A stretch of 64,000 nucleotides of DNA from CALJFL01 sp963669435 (GCA_963669435.1 OY770025.1:3286001-3350000), one strand, 5' to 3'. Positions 52,707-62,141 are shown, counted from the stretch's first letter. Made by a program: numbers and translations. The notes: generated by a model from the sequence alone, not told the origin.

Positions 52707-53369
52707 ATGTCGACAGCGAGACCGCACGTTGAATTGTTGGAAAAAAATAAACCGCGCCAAGCCCGCGCCAAGCGTACCTATGACGGGATTCTCAACGCGG
52801 CAGCGGAACTGCTCGTGGAGGTTGGCGTTGAGCGCATCTCCACCAACCTGATCGCCGAACGTGCAGGTATCACCGTGCCAGCACTATACCGCTACTTTCC
52901 CAACAAGTACTCGGTGCTGAATGCGCTGGGTGCGTCGCTAATGGATCGCCAGAATGAAGTCTTTCAGTTGTGGCTGGATGATACCGATGAAAGTACCACT
53001 GTCGAATCGGTGCTGGATGATCTTTACCGGGTATTGAAAGAAACTTACGACGTGACCCTTAACCAGGTGGGTGGCGCCCAGATCATGCAGTGTCTGCGAG
53101 CGGTCGGCCCCTTACAGGAAGTACGCCTGGAATCCCACAGGATAGTGTCGGCCGAAGTCGCAGCTGCGATCAGCGCGCTGCTGAATCGACCTATGGACAT
53201 GGTGCTTGGACTACAGGTACGCCTGGCTATCGATATTGGTTATAGCGCCATCGAAATGGCCCTGGAAGACGAGTCACTGTCCCCGGAAAACATCCTGCGC
53301 CAATGTGCGCTGATGTTGCGCCTCTATCTACAGGAAATTCTTGTCGATTCGGTAACGCCGAAGCCCTGA
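52707..53369 (+). CDS. TetR-family transcriptional regulator
   Basis: This 220-residue regulator has an N-terminal helix-turn-helix, with ILNAAAELLVEVGVERISTNLIAERAGITVPALYRYFPNK-type features spread over residues 25-65. The C-terminal ligand domain is unspecific by eye. I chose the ATG at 52707 because the sequence before it lacks coding character. Divergence from the methyltransferase gene suggests it may control that gene and itself. No clear palindrome was found between them. Confidence 0.9.
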   Translation: MSTARPHVELLEKNKPRQARAKRTYDGILNAAAELLVEVGVERISTNLIAERAGITVPALYRYFPNKYSVLNALGASLMDRQNEVFQLWLDDTDESTTVESVLDDLYRVLKETYDVTLNQVGGAQIMQCLRAVGPLQEVRLESHRIVSAEVAAAISALLNRPMDMVLGLQVRLAIDIGYSAIEMALEDESLSPENILRQCALMLRLYLQEILVDSVTPKP

Positions 53370-53382
53370 CGTCGAGGCCTTA

Positions 53383-53410
53383 GTTATTGAATCGGTCCCG
53401 ATTCAATAAC
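53383..53410. terminator. 28-bp perfect palindrome between convergent genes
   Basis: GTTATTGAATCGG is followed by TC and then its exact complement, giving a 13-base-pair stem that overlaps the last codons and TGA of the membrane cold-shock gene. It lies between convergent transcription units. There is no T-run on either side, so it may act as a Rho-dependent or mRNA-stabilising hairpin rather than a classic terminator. Confidence 0.5.
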
Positions 53411-53813
53411 CTATAACGTCTTCAGCCTGGGGACCCTTGTCGCTGTCGGCCACGTGGAAAGAAACCCGCTGGCCATCCTTCAGGCTGCGGCGACCCTCGC
53501 CGCGAATTGAGCGGAAGTGCACAAAGATCTCTTCGCCATCATCCTTGGTGATGAATCCAAAACCTTTGGAGACATTGAACCATTTTACTTCGCCTTCTTC
53601 CCTGTCCGCGTCCTGGTCGTGTCGACCCGCCTGGCCATCACTGCTGCCGGGTGCGGTGGATAAGGACGTCAGGAAGACGGTCGCCAGGGTCGCTATTGCG
53701 AAAGCGATATGCAGGGTAGGGCTGGTTAGTTGGCCTCCCGTAAGCAAGGTTGTGGTGATTGAGGCCAGCGCGGCGACAACGAGGCCGGTGACTATTTTTC
53801 CTGGCAAGGTCAT
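53403..53813 (-). CDS. Membrane-anchored cold-shock-domain protein
   Basis: This 136-residue protein has two N-terminal hydrophobic spans (IVTGLVVAALASITT and LHIAFAIATLATVFLTSL), a hydrophilic linker (about residues 55-70) and a C-terminal cold-shock domain. The RNA-binding motifs KWFNVSKGFGFI and IFVHFRSI are intact. The ATG at 53813, with GAGGA 8 bases upstream, is preferred over 53876. It would tether a nucleic-acid chaperone to the inner membrane. A free CspA-type protein is encoded just downstream in the plus-strand coordinates at 53975. Confidence 0.87.
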   Translation of the reverse strand: MTLPGKIVTGLVVAALASITTTLLTGGQLTSPTLHIAFAIATLATVFLTSLSTAPGSSDGQAGRHDQDADREEGEVKWFNVSKGFGFITKDDGEEIFVHFRSIRGEGRRSLKDGQRVSFHVADSDKGPQAEDVIGY

Positions 53814-53974
53814 GTTATTCCTCTGGTGGTAACTGGATACGCCGGCCCTGGTGCCAGCGCGCCGCAATTCTAACACTGAAAAAGGGTCTGGGCGGCAGCC
53901 ACGGAAAATTAATCGTGCCTGCGGTGGGGGGAGTCGCGCCGAAGGGATGCCGGCCGGCGCGTCAGCCGGTGGCG

Positions 53975-54187
53975 TTAAACTTTGGAGACCTCTTCGGCCT
54001 GCAGGCCTTTGGGGCCCTCTACGAGCTTGAATTCAACCGCCTGACCCTCATTGAGAGTGCGGTAACCTTCGCCTTCGATAGATCGGAAGTGGACGAACAC
54101 GTCGTCGTCACCGTCCTCGCGGGTGATGAAGCCAAAGCCCTTGGCATTGTTGAACCACTTTACCGTGCCGCTAACACGTTCGCTCAT
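53975..54187 (-). CDS. Cold-shock protein, CspA family
   Basis: This 70-residue single cold-shock domain has both RNP motifs, KWFNNAKGFGFI and VFVHFRSIEG, and the normal CspA length. It binds single-stranded RNA/DNA as a chaperone. The leader is short, with a possible ribosome-binding site in the purine bases before the ATG. It lies 161 bases upstream of the membrane-anchored paralogue in the transcription direction. Confidence 0.95.
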   Translation of the reverse strand: MSERVSGTVKWFNNAKGFGFITREDGDDDVFVHFRSIEGEGYRTLNEGQAVEFKLVEGPKGLQAEEVSKV

Positions 54188-54269
54188 ACCACTATCCTCG
54201 GTTTTACGCTTTTATTATTGTTCCCGCTGTGCGGAAAACGGTTGAAACCGATCTGCAGGGCACACCACA

Positions 54270-57038
54270 CTACATCGTCTGAATGCGTTCTACCTGCTCC
54301 CTGAGCTTGCCCAGGGCCTGCTCCAGAGCCGCGGCTTTTTCTCTTTCTTTGCTCACGACTTCCGGGGGTGCCCGGTCAACGAAGGAGGCATTGGATAGTT
54401 TGCCTTCAACTCGTGCCAGGTCCTGTTCTGTTTTCTCAATCTCCCTGGCCAATCGCGCCAGTTCGGCCTCTTTGTCGATGAGGCCCGCCATCGGCACCAA
54501 AATTTCCAGCTCGCCCACCAGCGCGGTGGCAGATAGTGGTGTCTCTTCATCTGGTTCCACCCAGCCGATATCGGCGAGTTTGGCCAGCTTTTTCAGGAAG
54601 GTAGCATTTTGTTCAAGTCTGGATTTATCGGCATCGCTGCCATTTTTGAGCAGTACCGTCAGCTCTCTCCCCGGCGGAATATTCATTTCGCCGCGAATGT
54701 TGCGCACGCCGATAATGACATTCTTCAACCATTCTATATCTGCGTTTGCGGCCTTGTCTATGGCGCTCAGGTCTGCCTCGGGGTAGGGCTGCAGCATGAT
54801 AGTGGGGCCTGCCTTGCCAGCCAGTGGCGCCACCGTTTGCCAGATTTCTTCGGTAATGAAAGGCATAAAGGGGTGCAGTAGTCGCAGCCAGGCCTCGAGT
54901 ACGCGAATCAAGGTGCGTCGGGTAGCGCGCTTGGCACCTGGACTGGCGTTCTCATCCCAGAGCACGGGCTTGGATAACTCCAGGTACCAATCACAGTACT
55001 CGTTCCAGATAAACTCGTAGAGGGCCTGGGACGCCAGGTCAAAACGGTACTGGGCCACGGCGTCGGCAACCGCCGCCTCTGTTTCCTGCAGGCGGCCGAT
55101 GATCCAGCGATCCGCCAGGCTCAGTGCGAGGTCCCCCCCGTCCTGCTGCCCACAGTCTTCGCCCTCGGTATTCATCAGTACGTAGCGGGCAGCGTTCCAT
55201 ATTTTATTGCAGAAGTTTCGAAAGCCCTCAATCCGCCCGATATCAAACTTGATGTCCCGGCCCGTTGAAGCCAGCGAGAAGTAAGTAAATCGCAACGCGT
55301 CGGTGCCGTAGGGCTCGATACCGTTGGGAAACTGCTTACGGGTCGATTTCTCGATGCGCTTGGCCAACTGGGGCTGCATCATGCCCGCGGTGCGCTTTTC
55401 GATCAGTGGTTCCAGTTGGATGCCGTCGATCAGGTCGATGGGGTCGAGCACGTTGCCCTTGGACTTGGACATCTTTTGCCCTTCAACATCGCGCACCAGT
55501 CCATGTACGTACACGGTGTGAAAGGGCACTTCCTTCCTGAAGTGCAGGGTCATCATGATCATCCGGGCGACCCAAAAAAAGATAATGTCAAAGCCGGTGA
55601 CCAGTACCGAGCTGGGGTGGAAGGTGGCCAACTCCGGAGTCTCCTCCGGCCAACCCAGGGTAGAAAACGTCCAAAGCGCAGAAGAGAACCAGGTATCCAG
55701 GACGTCCGCATCCTGTCTCAGAACCAGGTCATCCCCAAGACCGTGTTCTTCGCGTACGGCCGCTTCACTGGCGCCCACATACACTTTACCGGCTTCGTCA
55801 TACCAGGCGGGGATACGATGCCCCCACCAGAGCTGTCGGCTGATACACCAGTCCTGGATATCGCGCATCCAGGCGAAGTAGGTGTTTTCCCACTGTTTTG
55901 GCACGAACTGAATATCGCCCTGTTCTACCGCTGCAATCGCGGGTTGCGCCAGGGTTTTTGCATCGACATACCACTGGGGTGTCAGGTAGGGCTCAATGAC
56001 CACGCCAGATCGGTCCCCGCGGGGAACCTTCAATGTGTGGTCTTCAATTTTCTCCAACAGGCCCAGGCTGTCGAGGTCGGCAACTACCCGCTCACGCGCC
56101 ACGAAGCGATCGAGCCCGCGATAAGCTTCCGGGGCATTGTTGTTGATGGCAGCGTTGTCGTCGAGGATATTGATCATCTCGAGCTGGTGGCGCTGCCCCA
56201 TTTCGTAGTCGTTAAAGTCGTGGGCAGGGGTGATCTTGACGCAGCCGGTGCCGAATTCCCGATCCACGTAGTCGTCGGCAATGATTGGTATTTTGCGATC
56301 CGTCAGCGGCAGGTCAATGGTTTGGCCAACCAGGTGCGCGTAACGCCCATCCTCCGGGTGTACCGCGACGGCCGTATCGCCGAGCATGGTTTCCGGCCGC
56401 GTGGTTGCCACGGTGAGGTGGCCCTCACCATTGGATAAGGGATAGCGGAAGTGCCACAACTTGCCTTGCTCTTCCTCAGACACTACCTCCAGGTCCGAGA
56501 TCGCCGTGTGCAGGGCGGGATCCCAGTTGACCAGGCGCTGTCCGCGGTAAATGAGGCCCTCGCGATACAGGCGGATAAACACTTCCTGGACGGCTTCGCT
56601 GAGCCCGGGATCCATGGTGAAGCGTTCCCTGGACCAGTCCATTGACGAGCCAAGTCTGCGCAGTTGTTCGGTGATCGTGCCGCCTGATTGGGCTTTCCAT
56701 TCCCACACCTTGTCGACGAACTGGTCGCGCCCGAGCGCCTGTCGGCTGGCGCCCTGGGCCTCGAGTTGCCGCTCTACCACCATCTGGGTGGCGATGCCCG
56801 CGTGGTCTGTGCCGACCTGCCAGAGGGTGTTAAATCCAGCCATGCGGTGGTAGCGAATCAGGGCATCCATGATCGCTTCCTGGAAACCGTGACCCATGTG
56901 CAGACTGCCGGTGACGTTGGGCGGCGGGATCATGATGCAGTAGGCCTGGTCGCCACCCTGGGGAGCAAAATACCCTTTGCTCTCCCACTCCTGGTACCAG
57001 CGGGTTTCTATATCGGCAGGTTGGAAGGTTTTTTCCAT
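54270..57038 (-). CDS. valS: Valyl-tRNA synthetase
   Basis: This 922-residue class-I synthetase has the HIGH-type motif in NVTGSLHMGHGFQEA, the KMSKSKGN signature, an editing domain between, and the C-terminal coiled-coil tRNA-binding arm (LARLAREIEKTEQDLARVEG). It follows holC by 57 bases, the standard gammaproteobacterial pepA-holC-valS order. Confidence 0.97.
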   Translation of the reverse strand: MEKTFQPADIETRWYQEWESKGYFAPQGGDQAYCIMIPPPNVTGSLHMGHGFQEAIMDALIRYHRMAGFNTLWQVGTDHAGIATQMVVERQLEAQGASRQALGRDQFVDKVWEWKAQSGGTITEQLRRLGSSMDWSRERFTMDPGLSEAVQEVFIRLYREGLIYRGQRLVNWDPALHTAISDLEVVSEEEQGKLWHFRYPLSNGEGHLTVATTRPETMLGDTAVAVHPEDGRYAHLVGQTIDLPLTDRKIPIIADDYVDREFGTGCVKITPAHDFNDYEMGQRHQLEMINILDDNAAINNNAPEAYRGLDRFVARERVVADLDSLGLLEKIEDHTLKVPRGDRSGVVIEPYLTPQWYVDAKTLAQPAIAAVEQGDIQFVPKQWENTYFAWMRDIQDWCISRQLWWGHRIPAWYDEAGKVYVGASEAAVREEHGLGDDLVLRQDADVLDTWFSSALWTFSTLGWPEETPELATFHPSSVLVTGFDIIFFWVARMIMMTLHFRKEVPFHTVYVHGLVRDVEGQKMSKSKGNVLDPIDLIDGIQLEPLIEKRTAGMMQPQLAKRIEKSTRKQFPNGIEPYGTDALRFTYFSLASTGRDIKFDIGRIEGFRNFCNKIWNAARYVLMNTEGEDCGQQDGGDLALSLADRWIIGRLQETEAAVADAVAQYRFDLASQALYEFIWNEYCDWYLELSKPVLWDENASPGAKRATRRTLIRVLEAWLRLLHPFMPFITEEIWQTVAPLAGKAGPTIMLQPYPEADLSAIDKAANADIEWLKNVIIGVRNIRGEMNIPPGRELTVLLKNGSDADKSRLEQNATFLKKLAKLADIGWVEPDEETPLSATALVGELEILVPMAGLIDKEAELARLAREIEKTEQDLARVEGKLSNASFVDRAPPEVVSKEREKAAALEQALGKLREQVERIQTM

Positions 57039-57095
57039 GGATTTGCTAGCGGCTTGCTGTCCGTTTTTAGGCGTAAAAGGGCGCGATTATACGCC

Positions 57096-57515
57096 TCAAA
57101 GGTCGTGTTTTTCCAATTGGTAACCACGCGATTTATAGAAGCGCCAGGACTCCCGCAATACCTCCAGGCTGGCCGTATCCTGGGTGACAACTTCGGCAAC
57201 CCGCCGAAAGCGGCTGAAAAATTCCGGCACGCTGAGTTTGAGGTTGATAAGCAGGTCGTCGTGATCCCCAGGCTCCTGACCCCAGCCGATCGCGATCTTT
57301 TGAGAGTGCTCTGTTCCGCACAAGCCGTGGGGCAGGAAACTGGCCGGTCGATAGCTCCACAGCAAGTCGTCCAGCTGCCTGGCCTGGGATTCGTCTGCGG
57401 CATTGATAAATACGCGGTGGCCCTGCTGTACGGCCTTGTCAACCAGGCGTACAGCCACGCGCAGCTTGTCTTCCGCCGCGCTGGCTTGCACTACGTAGAA
57501 GCCCACCAGGGTCAC
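57096..57515 (-). CDS. holC: DNA polymerase III chi subunit HolC
   Basis: This 139-residue protein starts at a GTG two bases after the pepA stop (VTLVGFYVV). The clamp-loader accessory chi bridges single-stranded-DNA-binding protein and the psi subunit. Features include KLRVAVRLVDKAVQQGHRVFI-type helix, LDDLLWSYRPASFLPHG and the end segment YKSRGYQLEKHDL. A frame from 57599 adds a leader that only shadows the pepA end. Order and spacing match the conserved pepA-holC-valS block. Confidence 0.92.
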   Translation of the reverse strand: MTLVGFYVVQASAAEDKLRVAVRLVDKAVQQGHRVFINAADESQARQLDDLLWSYRPASFLPHGLCGTEHSQKIAIGWGQEPGDHDDLLINLKLSVPEFFSRFRRVAEVVTQDTASLEVLRESWRFYKSRGYQLEKHDL

Positions 57516-57517
57516 GA

Positions 57518-59011
57518 CTAGTTGCCGACCCGGCTCTGCAGGTAGCGTGTCAGCAGGGAGACCGGCCTGCCGGTAGCGCCTTTCGGTGAGCTGTCCCATG
57601 CAGATCCGGCAATATCCAGGTGCGCCCAGGGATACTTCTCGGCAAAACTCGCCAGGAAGCAGGCCGCGGTCACGCTGCCTCCGCCGGGACCGCCGATATT
57701 GGCAAGGTCGGCAAAGTTACTGTTGAGCTGGTTCTTGTACTCCTCCCACAGCGGCATACGCCAGGCGCGGTCGTGACTGTCGATGCCGGCGCTGAGCAGT
57801 TGCTCGGCGAGTTCTTCCTGGTTGGCGTAAAGTGCTGAAGCGTGGGAGCCCAGGGCGACCACGCAAGCCCCAGTCAGGGTGGCAATGTCGATGACGGCCT
57901 GGGGCTTGTAGCGTTCTGCGTAGGTCAATGCGTCACACAAGACCAGCCGGCCCTCTGCGTCGGTATTCAGAACTTCGATGGTTGTTCCGGACATGCTGGT
58001 GACCACGTCGCCCGGCTTGGTGGCACATCCACTGGGCATATTCTCTGCAGCGGCTACGATAGCCACCACGTTTAGCCGCAGGTTCATTTCAGTCACCGCG
58101 TGCATGGTGCCAAATACACTGGCGGCGCCGCCCATGTCGTACTTCATTTCATCCATTTTGGCGCCGGGTTTAAGCGAGATGCCGCCGGAATCGAAGGTAA
58201 TGCCCTTGCCGACCAGCACATAGGGCTGCTCGTTACTTTTGCCGCCCTTGTATTCCATCACGATCAACCTGGCAGGTTCATCGCTACCGGCTGAGACCGA
58301 CAGCAGGGAACCCATGCCCAACTCCCGCATTTTCTTCTCATCCAGGATGCGGGTGGTTAACTTTTTGTTGCCACGTGCCAATTTTCTGGCTTCGCTTGCC
58401 AGGTAGTTGGGCGTGCAGATGTTACCGGGCAAATTGGCCAGGTTACGTGCTGCGTTAACGCCGCGGCCGGTATGCTTGCCGCTGTTGAGTGCTGCTGAGG
58501 CTGCCCGCTGGCTTAACCTGGGCCCCGGGTCAACGTTCACCCGGCGCAGCCCACTGGCCGGTTTGGGTTTGGACAGTGTTTCGGTGTAGCGGTAGGTCGC
58601 CGCCACCACAGTGCGCGCCAGGTATCCGAGTAACCATTCACTGGTAAAACCCTTGGTTTTGAGTGCGCCGAGAAATACGGTTGCATCTTTCGCCTGGCCC
58701 TTTGCCAGTTCCCGGGCGATGGTCTGGCAAAGCTGCAGGGCGGCGGTACGATCAAACGCCTTGCTGTCACCGCAGCCGACCAGCAGTAATCTCTGCGCTT
58801 TCCCTGCACCGGGCAGCAGCGTGCTCTGTCCCTTTTTACCGGTGAAATCACCCAGCCCCAGCGCCTTGCGAATCAGGCCGCCCGAGGCACGGTCCAGCTG
58901 CTGGGCTGCCCCCGACAATCTCGCCTCGCCAAATATCGGTACCACGGCACAGCTGGTGTTGGCTGCAGCCGCGTCTTCCACGTTCTTTGCACTAAAGTTG
59001 ACTTTGCTCAT
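57518..59011 (-). CDS. pepA: Leucyl aminopeptidase PepA
   Basis: This 497-residue M17 di-zinc/manganese aminopeptidase has KGITFDSGGISLKPG and NTDAEGRLVLCDAL, which hold the metal ligands and catalytic arginine. The ATG at 59011, with AAGGAAAA upstream, gives the normal length; a frame from 59146 adds an unconserved leader. In E. coli PepA also binds DNA in carAB regulation and XerCD recombination. It is divergent from lptF. Confidence 0.95.
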   Translation of the reverse strand: MSKVNFSAKNVEDAAAANTSCAVVPIFGEARLSGAAQQLDRASGGLIRKALGLGDFTGKKGQSTLLPGAGKAQRLLLVGCGDSKAFDRTAALQLCQTIARELAKGQAKDATVFLGALKTKGFTSEWLLGYLARTVVAATYRYTETLSKPKPASGLRRVNVDPGPRLSQRAASAALNSGKHTGRGVNAARNLANLPGNICTPNYLASEARKLARGNKKLTTRILDEKKMRELGMGSLLSVSAGSDEPARLIVMEYKGGKSNEQPYVLVGKGITFDSGGISLKPGAKMDEMKYDMGGAASVFGTMHAVTEMNLRLNVVAIVAAAENMPSGCATKPGDVVTSMSGTTIEVLNTDAEGRLVLCDALTYAERYKPQAVIDIATLTGACVVALGSHASALYANQEELAEQLLSAGIDSHDRAWRMPLWEEYKNQLNSNFADLANIGGPGGGSVTAACFLASFAEKYPWAHLDIAGSAWDSSPKGATGRPVSLLTRYLQSRVGN

Positions 59012-59104
59012 TGGGTTTTCCTTCGCCGTGATCCAGCCGCGTAGTGTATGATGTTGCGCGTCTGAACTGAACCGTGAAGTGATGAAATCCCGGGCACCTG
59101 CGCT

Positions 59105-60220
59105 GTGAAAATCCTGCGTTATCTCAATAGAGAAGTCCTCACCCACATGGTAGCGGTGAGTTTTATCCTGCTGATCATCATTATCAGCGGCCGTTTCGTA
59201 AAATACCTGGCAGAGGCGGCGGTAGGTGATATTGCCGCAGATATCCTGCTGCCGGTTATGCTCTACCGCTTACCCGGGTTTCTGGAGCTGATCATTCCGC
59301 TGGGCCTGTTTATCGGCATACTCATGTCCTATGGGCGTCTTTACGTGGAGAGTGAAATGGTCATTCTCTCCGCCTGTGGTATCAGTCCACAGCGCCTGGC
59401 TTTATACACGCTGGTCCCCGCTACCATTGTCATGCTGCTGGTCGCTGCCCTTAGCCTGTTGATTACCCCACTGGGCGCAGAGCGCTCCGAGGCTCTCCTG
59501 GAGGATCCCAGTTCCTCCCAGGGCCTGCAATCCCTGGTCGCGGGACGGTTTCAGTCACGGCGCGGCAGTGACATTGTAAGCTATGCGCAGAGCATATCTG
59601 CCGAGACGGGGGTGATGAAGTCGGTGTTTCTCACTCAGCGGGCGAGGGAAAAAGACAGCGACCCCAGGATGGTCATTACCGTGGCCGAAGAGGGGGAAAT
59701 GCGCCGTGACCCGGAAACCGGCGCGCGCTACATGGAGTTACGCAATGGCTTTCGCTACGAGGGTATGCCGGGTCGACTTGACTACCAGGTGGTCAGTTTC
59801 GAAAAATTTGGTGAACTGATTCCGGAACCCGAGGGCGGTATCAGGCGCGCTGCGCCGGTGGATGGCCGGCGTACGCTGGAGCTGATTCGTTCCGACAACC
59901 CCGAAGATATTGCGGCGCTCAAGTGGCGCATCTCGCTCCCCTTGATGGTCCCGGTGGTGGCAATTATCGCGATGTGCCTAAGCCGCACAGATCACCGGCG
60001 TGGCCGCTATGTGAAGATGGCGCCTGCATTTCTGATCTACCTTGCGTACCTGATGTTGCTCGCCAACGCCCGGACCAGCGCAGAGGAGGGCCCCGCCGGG
60101 CTGTTCGATGGCTTTATAGCTATCCACCTGGGATTTTTGAGTCTCGCGTTAATGATGTTGTTCGGCGGTAACGTGCTGACGCGGCTGCGGCACTGGAGGC
60201 GGCTACGTGAATCAGCTTGA
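59105..60220 (+). CDS. lptF: LPS export permease LptF
   Basis: This 371-residue inner-membrane protein of the YjgP/YjgQ family has six spans with a central periplasmic beta-jellyroll domain. The N-terminus ILRYLNREVLTHMVAVSF and C-terminal LKWRISLPLMVPVVAI are characteristic. With LptG and LptB it extracts lipopolysaccharide from the inner membrane. It starts at a GTG and overlaps lptG by 14 bases. The divergent pepA-holC-valS neighbours are the normal context. Confidence 0.95.
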   Translation: MKILRYLNREVLTHMVAVSFILLIIIISGRFVKYLAEAAVGDIAADILLPVMLYRLPGFLELIIPLGLFIGILMSYGRLYVESEMVILSACGISPQRLALYTLVPATIVMLLVAALSLLITPLGAERSEALLEDPSSSQGLQSLVAGRFQSRRGSDIVSYAQSISAETGVMKSVFLTQRAREKDSDPRMVITVAEEGEMRRDPETGARYMELRNGFRYEGMPGRLDYQVVSFEKFGELIPEPEGGIRRAAPVDGRRTLELIRSDNPEDIAALKWRISLPLMVPVVAIIAMCLSRTDHRRGRYVKMAPAFLIYLAYLMLLANARTSAEEGPAGLFDGFIAIHLGFLSLALMMLFGGNVLTRLRHWRRLRESA

Positions 60221-61268
60221 CCGTTATGTCGGCGGCACTGTGTTGCTTTCCATCCTGTTGGTACTTGCCATCATTGTCGGGCTCGATGCAGTCACGGCAT
60301 TTATCGACGAAGCCGATAGCATCGACGAAAACTATAGTTTCGCTCAGGTTTGCCTGTACGTGTTGTTTACCCTGCCAGGCCGCTTTTATGAATTCATCCC
60401 TTTTGCGGCCCTCATCGGGTGTCTCATTGGCCTGGGCCAGTTGGCCAGTTCCAGTGAACTGGTGGTCATGCGTGGGGCCGGTGTGTCGACCGGGCGTCTG
60501 GTCTGGATTGTCATGAAACCGGCCCTGCTGGTGGCGCTGGTGGGTTTCCTGGTCGGCGAGTACGTTGCACCGCAGGCGGAACAGGTTGCGCAGAGCCGCA
60601 GAGCTATTGCACAAAACCCGGGCGAGGGCGTTGCCGGTAAGTACGGAATCTGGAATCGCGAGGGCAACACCTACCTCCACTTTAACGCCCTTGAAAGTAA
60701 TGGTGTGGTGTACGGCGTGACCCTGCTGCAGTTCGACGCCAAGCACCGGCTGCTGTCTGCCCTGCGTGCACAACGGGCCAGCTTCCAACGTGATCACTGG
60801 ATTATGGAGCAGGCGGTGAAAACCGACTTCAAGAGTTGGGAGACCAGTCGCACGCGACACACAACCCTGCGCTGGGATACCGGCATCACCCCGGAACTTC
60901 TGACCATGGAGGTCGTGGCACCAGAGCAACTGCCTCTGGTAGATCTCTATCGCTACAGCCGCTACCTGTTGCAGCAGGGTCTTGACGCCGACGATTTCGA
61001 GTTAGCCATGTGGCGCAAGCTGCTACAACCCCTGGCTATCGCGGGGCTGGTACTGGTGGCAATCTCGTTTATCTTCGGACCCTTGCGGGATGGCACCATG
61101 GGCTTTCGCATATTCGCCGGTGTCATCGTCGGGATAGTGTTTCGTACCAGCCAGGACCTGCTGGGGCCCGCCAGTCTGGTATTTGGATTTTCGCCGTTGT
61201 ACGCCGCCGTTATTCCAATCGGCATTTGTCTGATGTTCGGAATGGTGTTGTTGCAGCGAGCGCGTTAG
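60207..61268 (+). CDS. lptG: LPS export permease LptG
   Basis: This 353-residue partner of LptF starts with a GTG (MNQLDRYVGGTVLLSIL) inside the end of lptF. The family features FEFIPFAALIG-type RFYEFIPFAALIG, SSELVVMRGAGVS and the C-terminal LQPLAIAGLVLVAISF are clear. It completes the LptFG transmembrane pair. Confidence 0.95.
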   Translation: MNQLDRYVGGTVLLSILLVLAIIVGLDAVTAFIDEADSIDENYSFAQVCLYVLFTLPGRFYEFIPFAALIGCLIGLGQLASSSELVVMRGAGVSTGRLVWIVMKPALLVALVGFLVGEYVAPQAEQVAQSRRAIAQNPGEGVAGKYGIWNREGNTYLHFNALESNGVVYGVTLLQFDAKHRLLSALRAQRASFQRDHWIMEQAVKTDFKSWETSRTRHTTLRWDTGITPELLTMEVVAPEQLPLVDLYRYSRYLLQQGLDADDFELAMWRKLLQPLAIAGLVLVAISFIFGPLRDGTMGFRIFAGVIVGIVFRTSQDLLGPASLVFGFSPLYAAVIPIGICLMFGMVLLQRAR

Positions 61269-61344
61269 CAAGCTTAATGCGTTGGTATGGTGAGGTCATA
61301 GCCAAGAATCCGCGGCCAGACCCGAAGCGGCAATCAACTTAAGC

Positions 61345-61390
61345 TCTTTGAAACCGTGCCCAGCCTCCCTGCTGCCCACGGTTTCAAAGA
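61345..61390. repeat. 14-bp perfect inverted repeat downstream of lptG
   Basis: TCTTTGAAACCGTG at 61345-61358 is complementary to 61377-61390, with an 18-base loop. It lies in the 208-base gap between the convergent lptG and RDD genes. No T-run follows on either strand, so I do not call it a terminator. The rest of the gap shows nothing else that I can name. Confidence 0.55.
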
Positions 61391-61476
61391 AACTATTTTG
61401 TTGATGTCCCACTACCCAAGGAGGAGGAAACATTTTCTTTTCTATCCTTCTCTGATTGGAAACAAGTGTTTCGAGG

Positions 61477-61971
61477 CTACGTCTCTGACTCCACCGAAAC
61501 TGCTTTTGCCGACTTCTTCGGTAGCAACAACAGCTCAGTTCGCGAAAGGTAATCGTGCCAATAGCGCCCTCTGCCATCGACTATGCACCAAAGATAACCC
61601 AGGCCTAGGCACAGTGCCGACACGGTAGCGCCCAGGCAGCGAACAACGCAGGCAGCGGCAGAAGGTGAATCGCCGTTAAATGATACCAGCTTGATGCGCC
61701 AGGCCTGCATACCCAGTGTCTGTCCATTCTTCAGCCAGAAGATACTGAAAAACACCGTGGTGGTGAAAATTGCGAGGCCCTGCACAAGCAAGGGATGCAG
61801 GGCCGCAGGTTCGGCGGTGCCGCCAGCAAGGCTGACAAACGCACGCTGCAAACCCAGTGCCACCGCCACGCTCATCATGATCAGCGGTAAAACCAGAAAG
61901 GTATCGTAGAGTATTGCCATCAGTCGTCGAAGGATGAACGGCGATGGCAGATTTTCGTCGATATCAGTCAT
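61477..61971 (-). CDS. RDD family membrane protein
   Basis: This 164-residue protein has the RDD domain: an arginine-rich start (PFILRRLMAILYDTF), three to four hydrophobic spans and the downstream signature W-L-K-N-G-Q-T-L-G-M-Q-A-W. I chose the ATG at 61971 over a GTG at 62001. RDD proteins are small membrane proteins of largely unknown function; some have been linked to sodium/proton exchange. It converges on lptG. Confidence 0.88.
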   Translation of the reverse strand: MTDIDENLPSPFILRRLMAILYDTFLVLPLIMMSVAVALGLQRAFVSLAGGTAEPAALHPLLVQGLAIFTTTVFFSIFWLKNGQTLGMQAWRIKLVSFNGDSPSAAACVVRCLGATVSALCLGLGYLWCIVDGRGRYWHDYLSRTELLLLPKKSAKAVSVESET

Positions 61972-62042
61972 GGCGCCTAGTCTATCATGTAAGCCTATCA
62001 CGTCGGTCTGTGGCGTTGGCGGCCAGTGTGTCCCTAGCCTAG

Positions 62043-62083
62043 TGAATGACTCGGTGAATGGCTCGGTGAATGGCTCGGTGAAT
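62043..62083. repeat. 12-bp tandem repeat (3.4 copies) before the two-component operon
   Basis: TGAATGACTCGG is followed by two exact TGAATGGCTCGG units and a partial TGAAT. The repeat lies 59 bases before the response-regulator start, in the divergent promoter region with the RDD gene. Copy-number change here could alter promoter spacing. Confidence 0.85.
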
Positions 62084-62141
62084 TGAGGGTGGGACGGAGG
62101 CCATGCTACATTGTGCGGCGATTGCTCCGGGAGTGTTCACC

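Noticed and set aside
61345..61390. Rho-independent terminator for lptG
   Set aside because: The stem is strong but no T-run follows on either strand.
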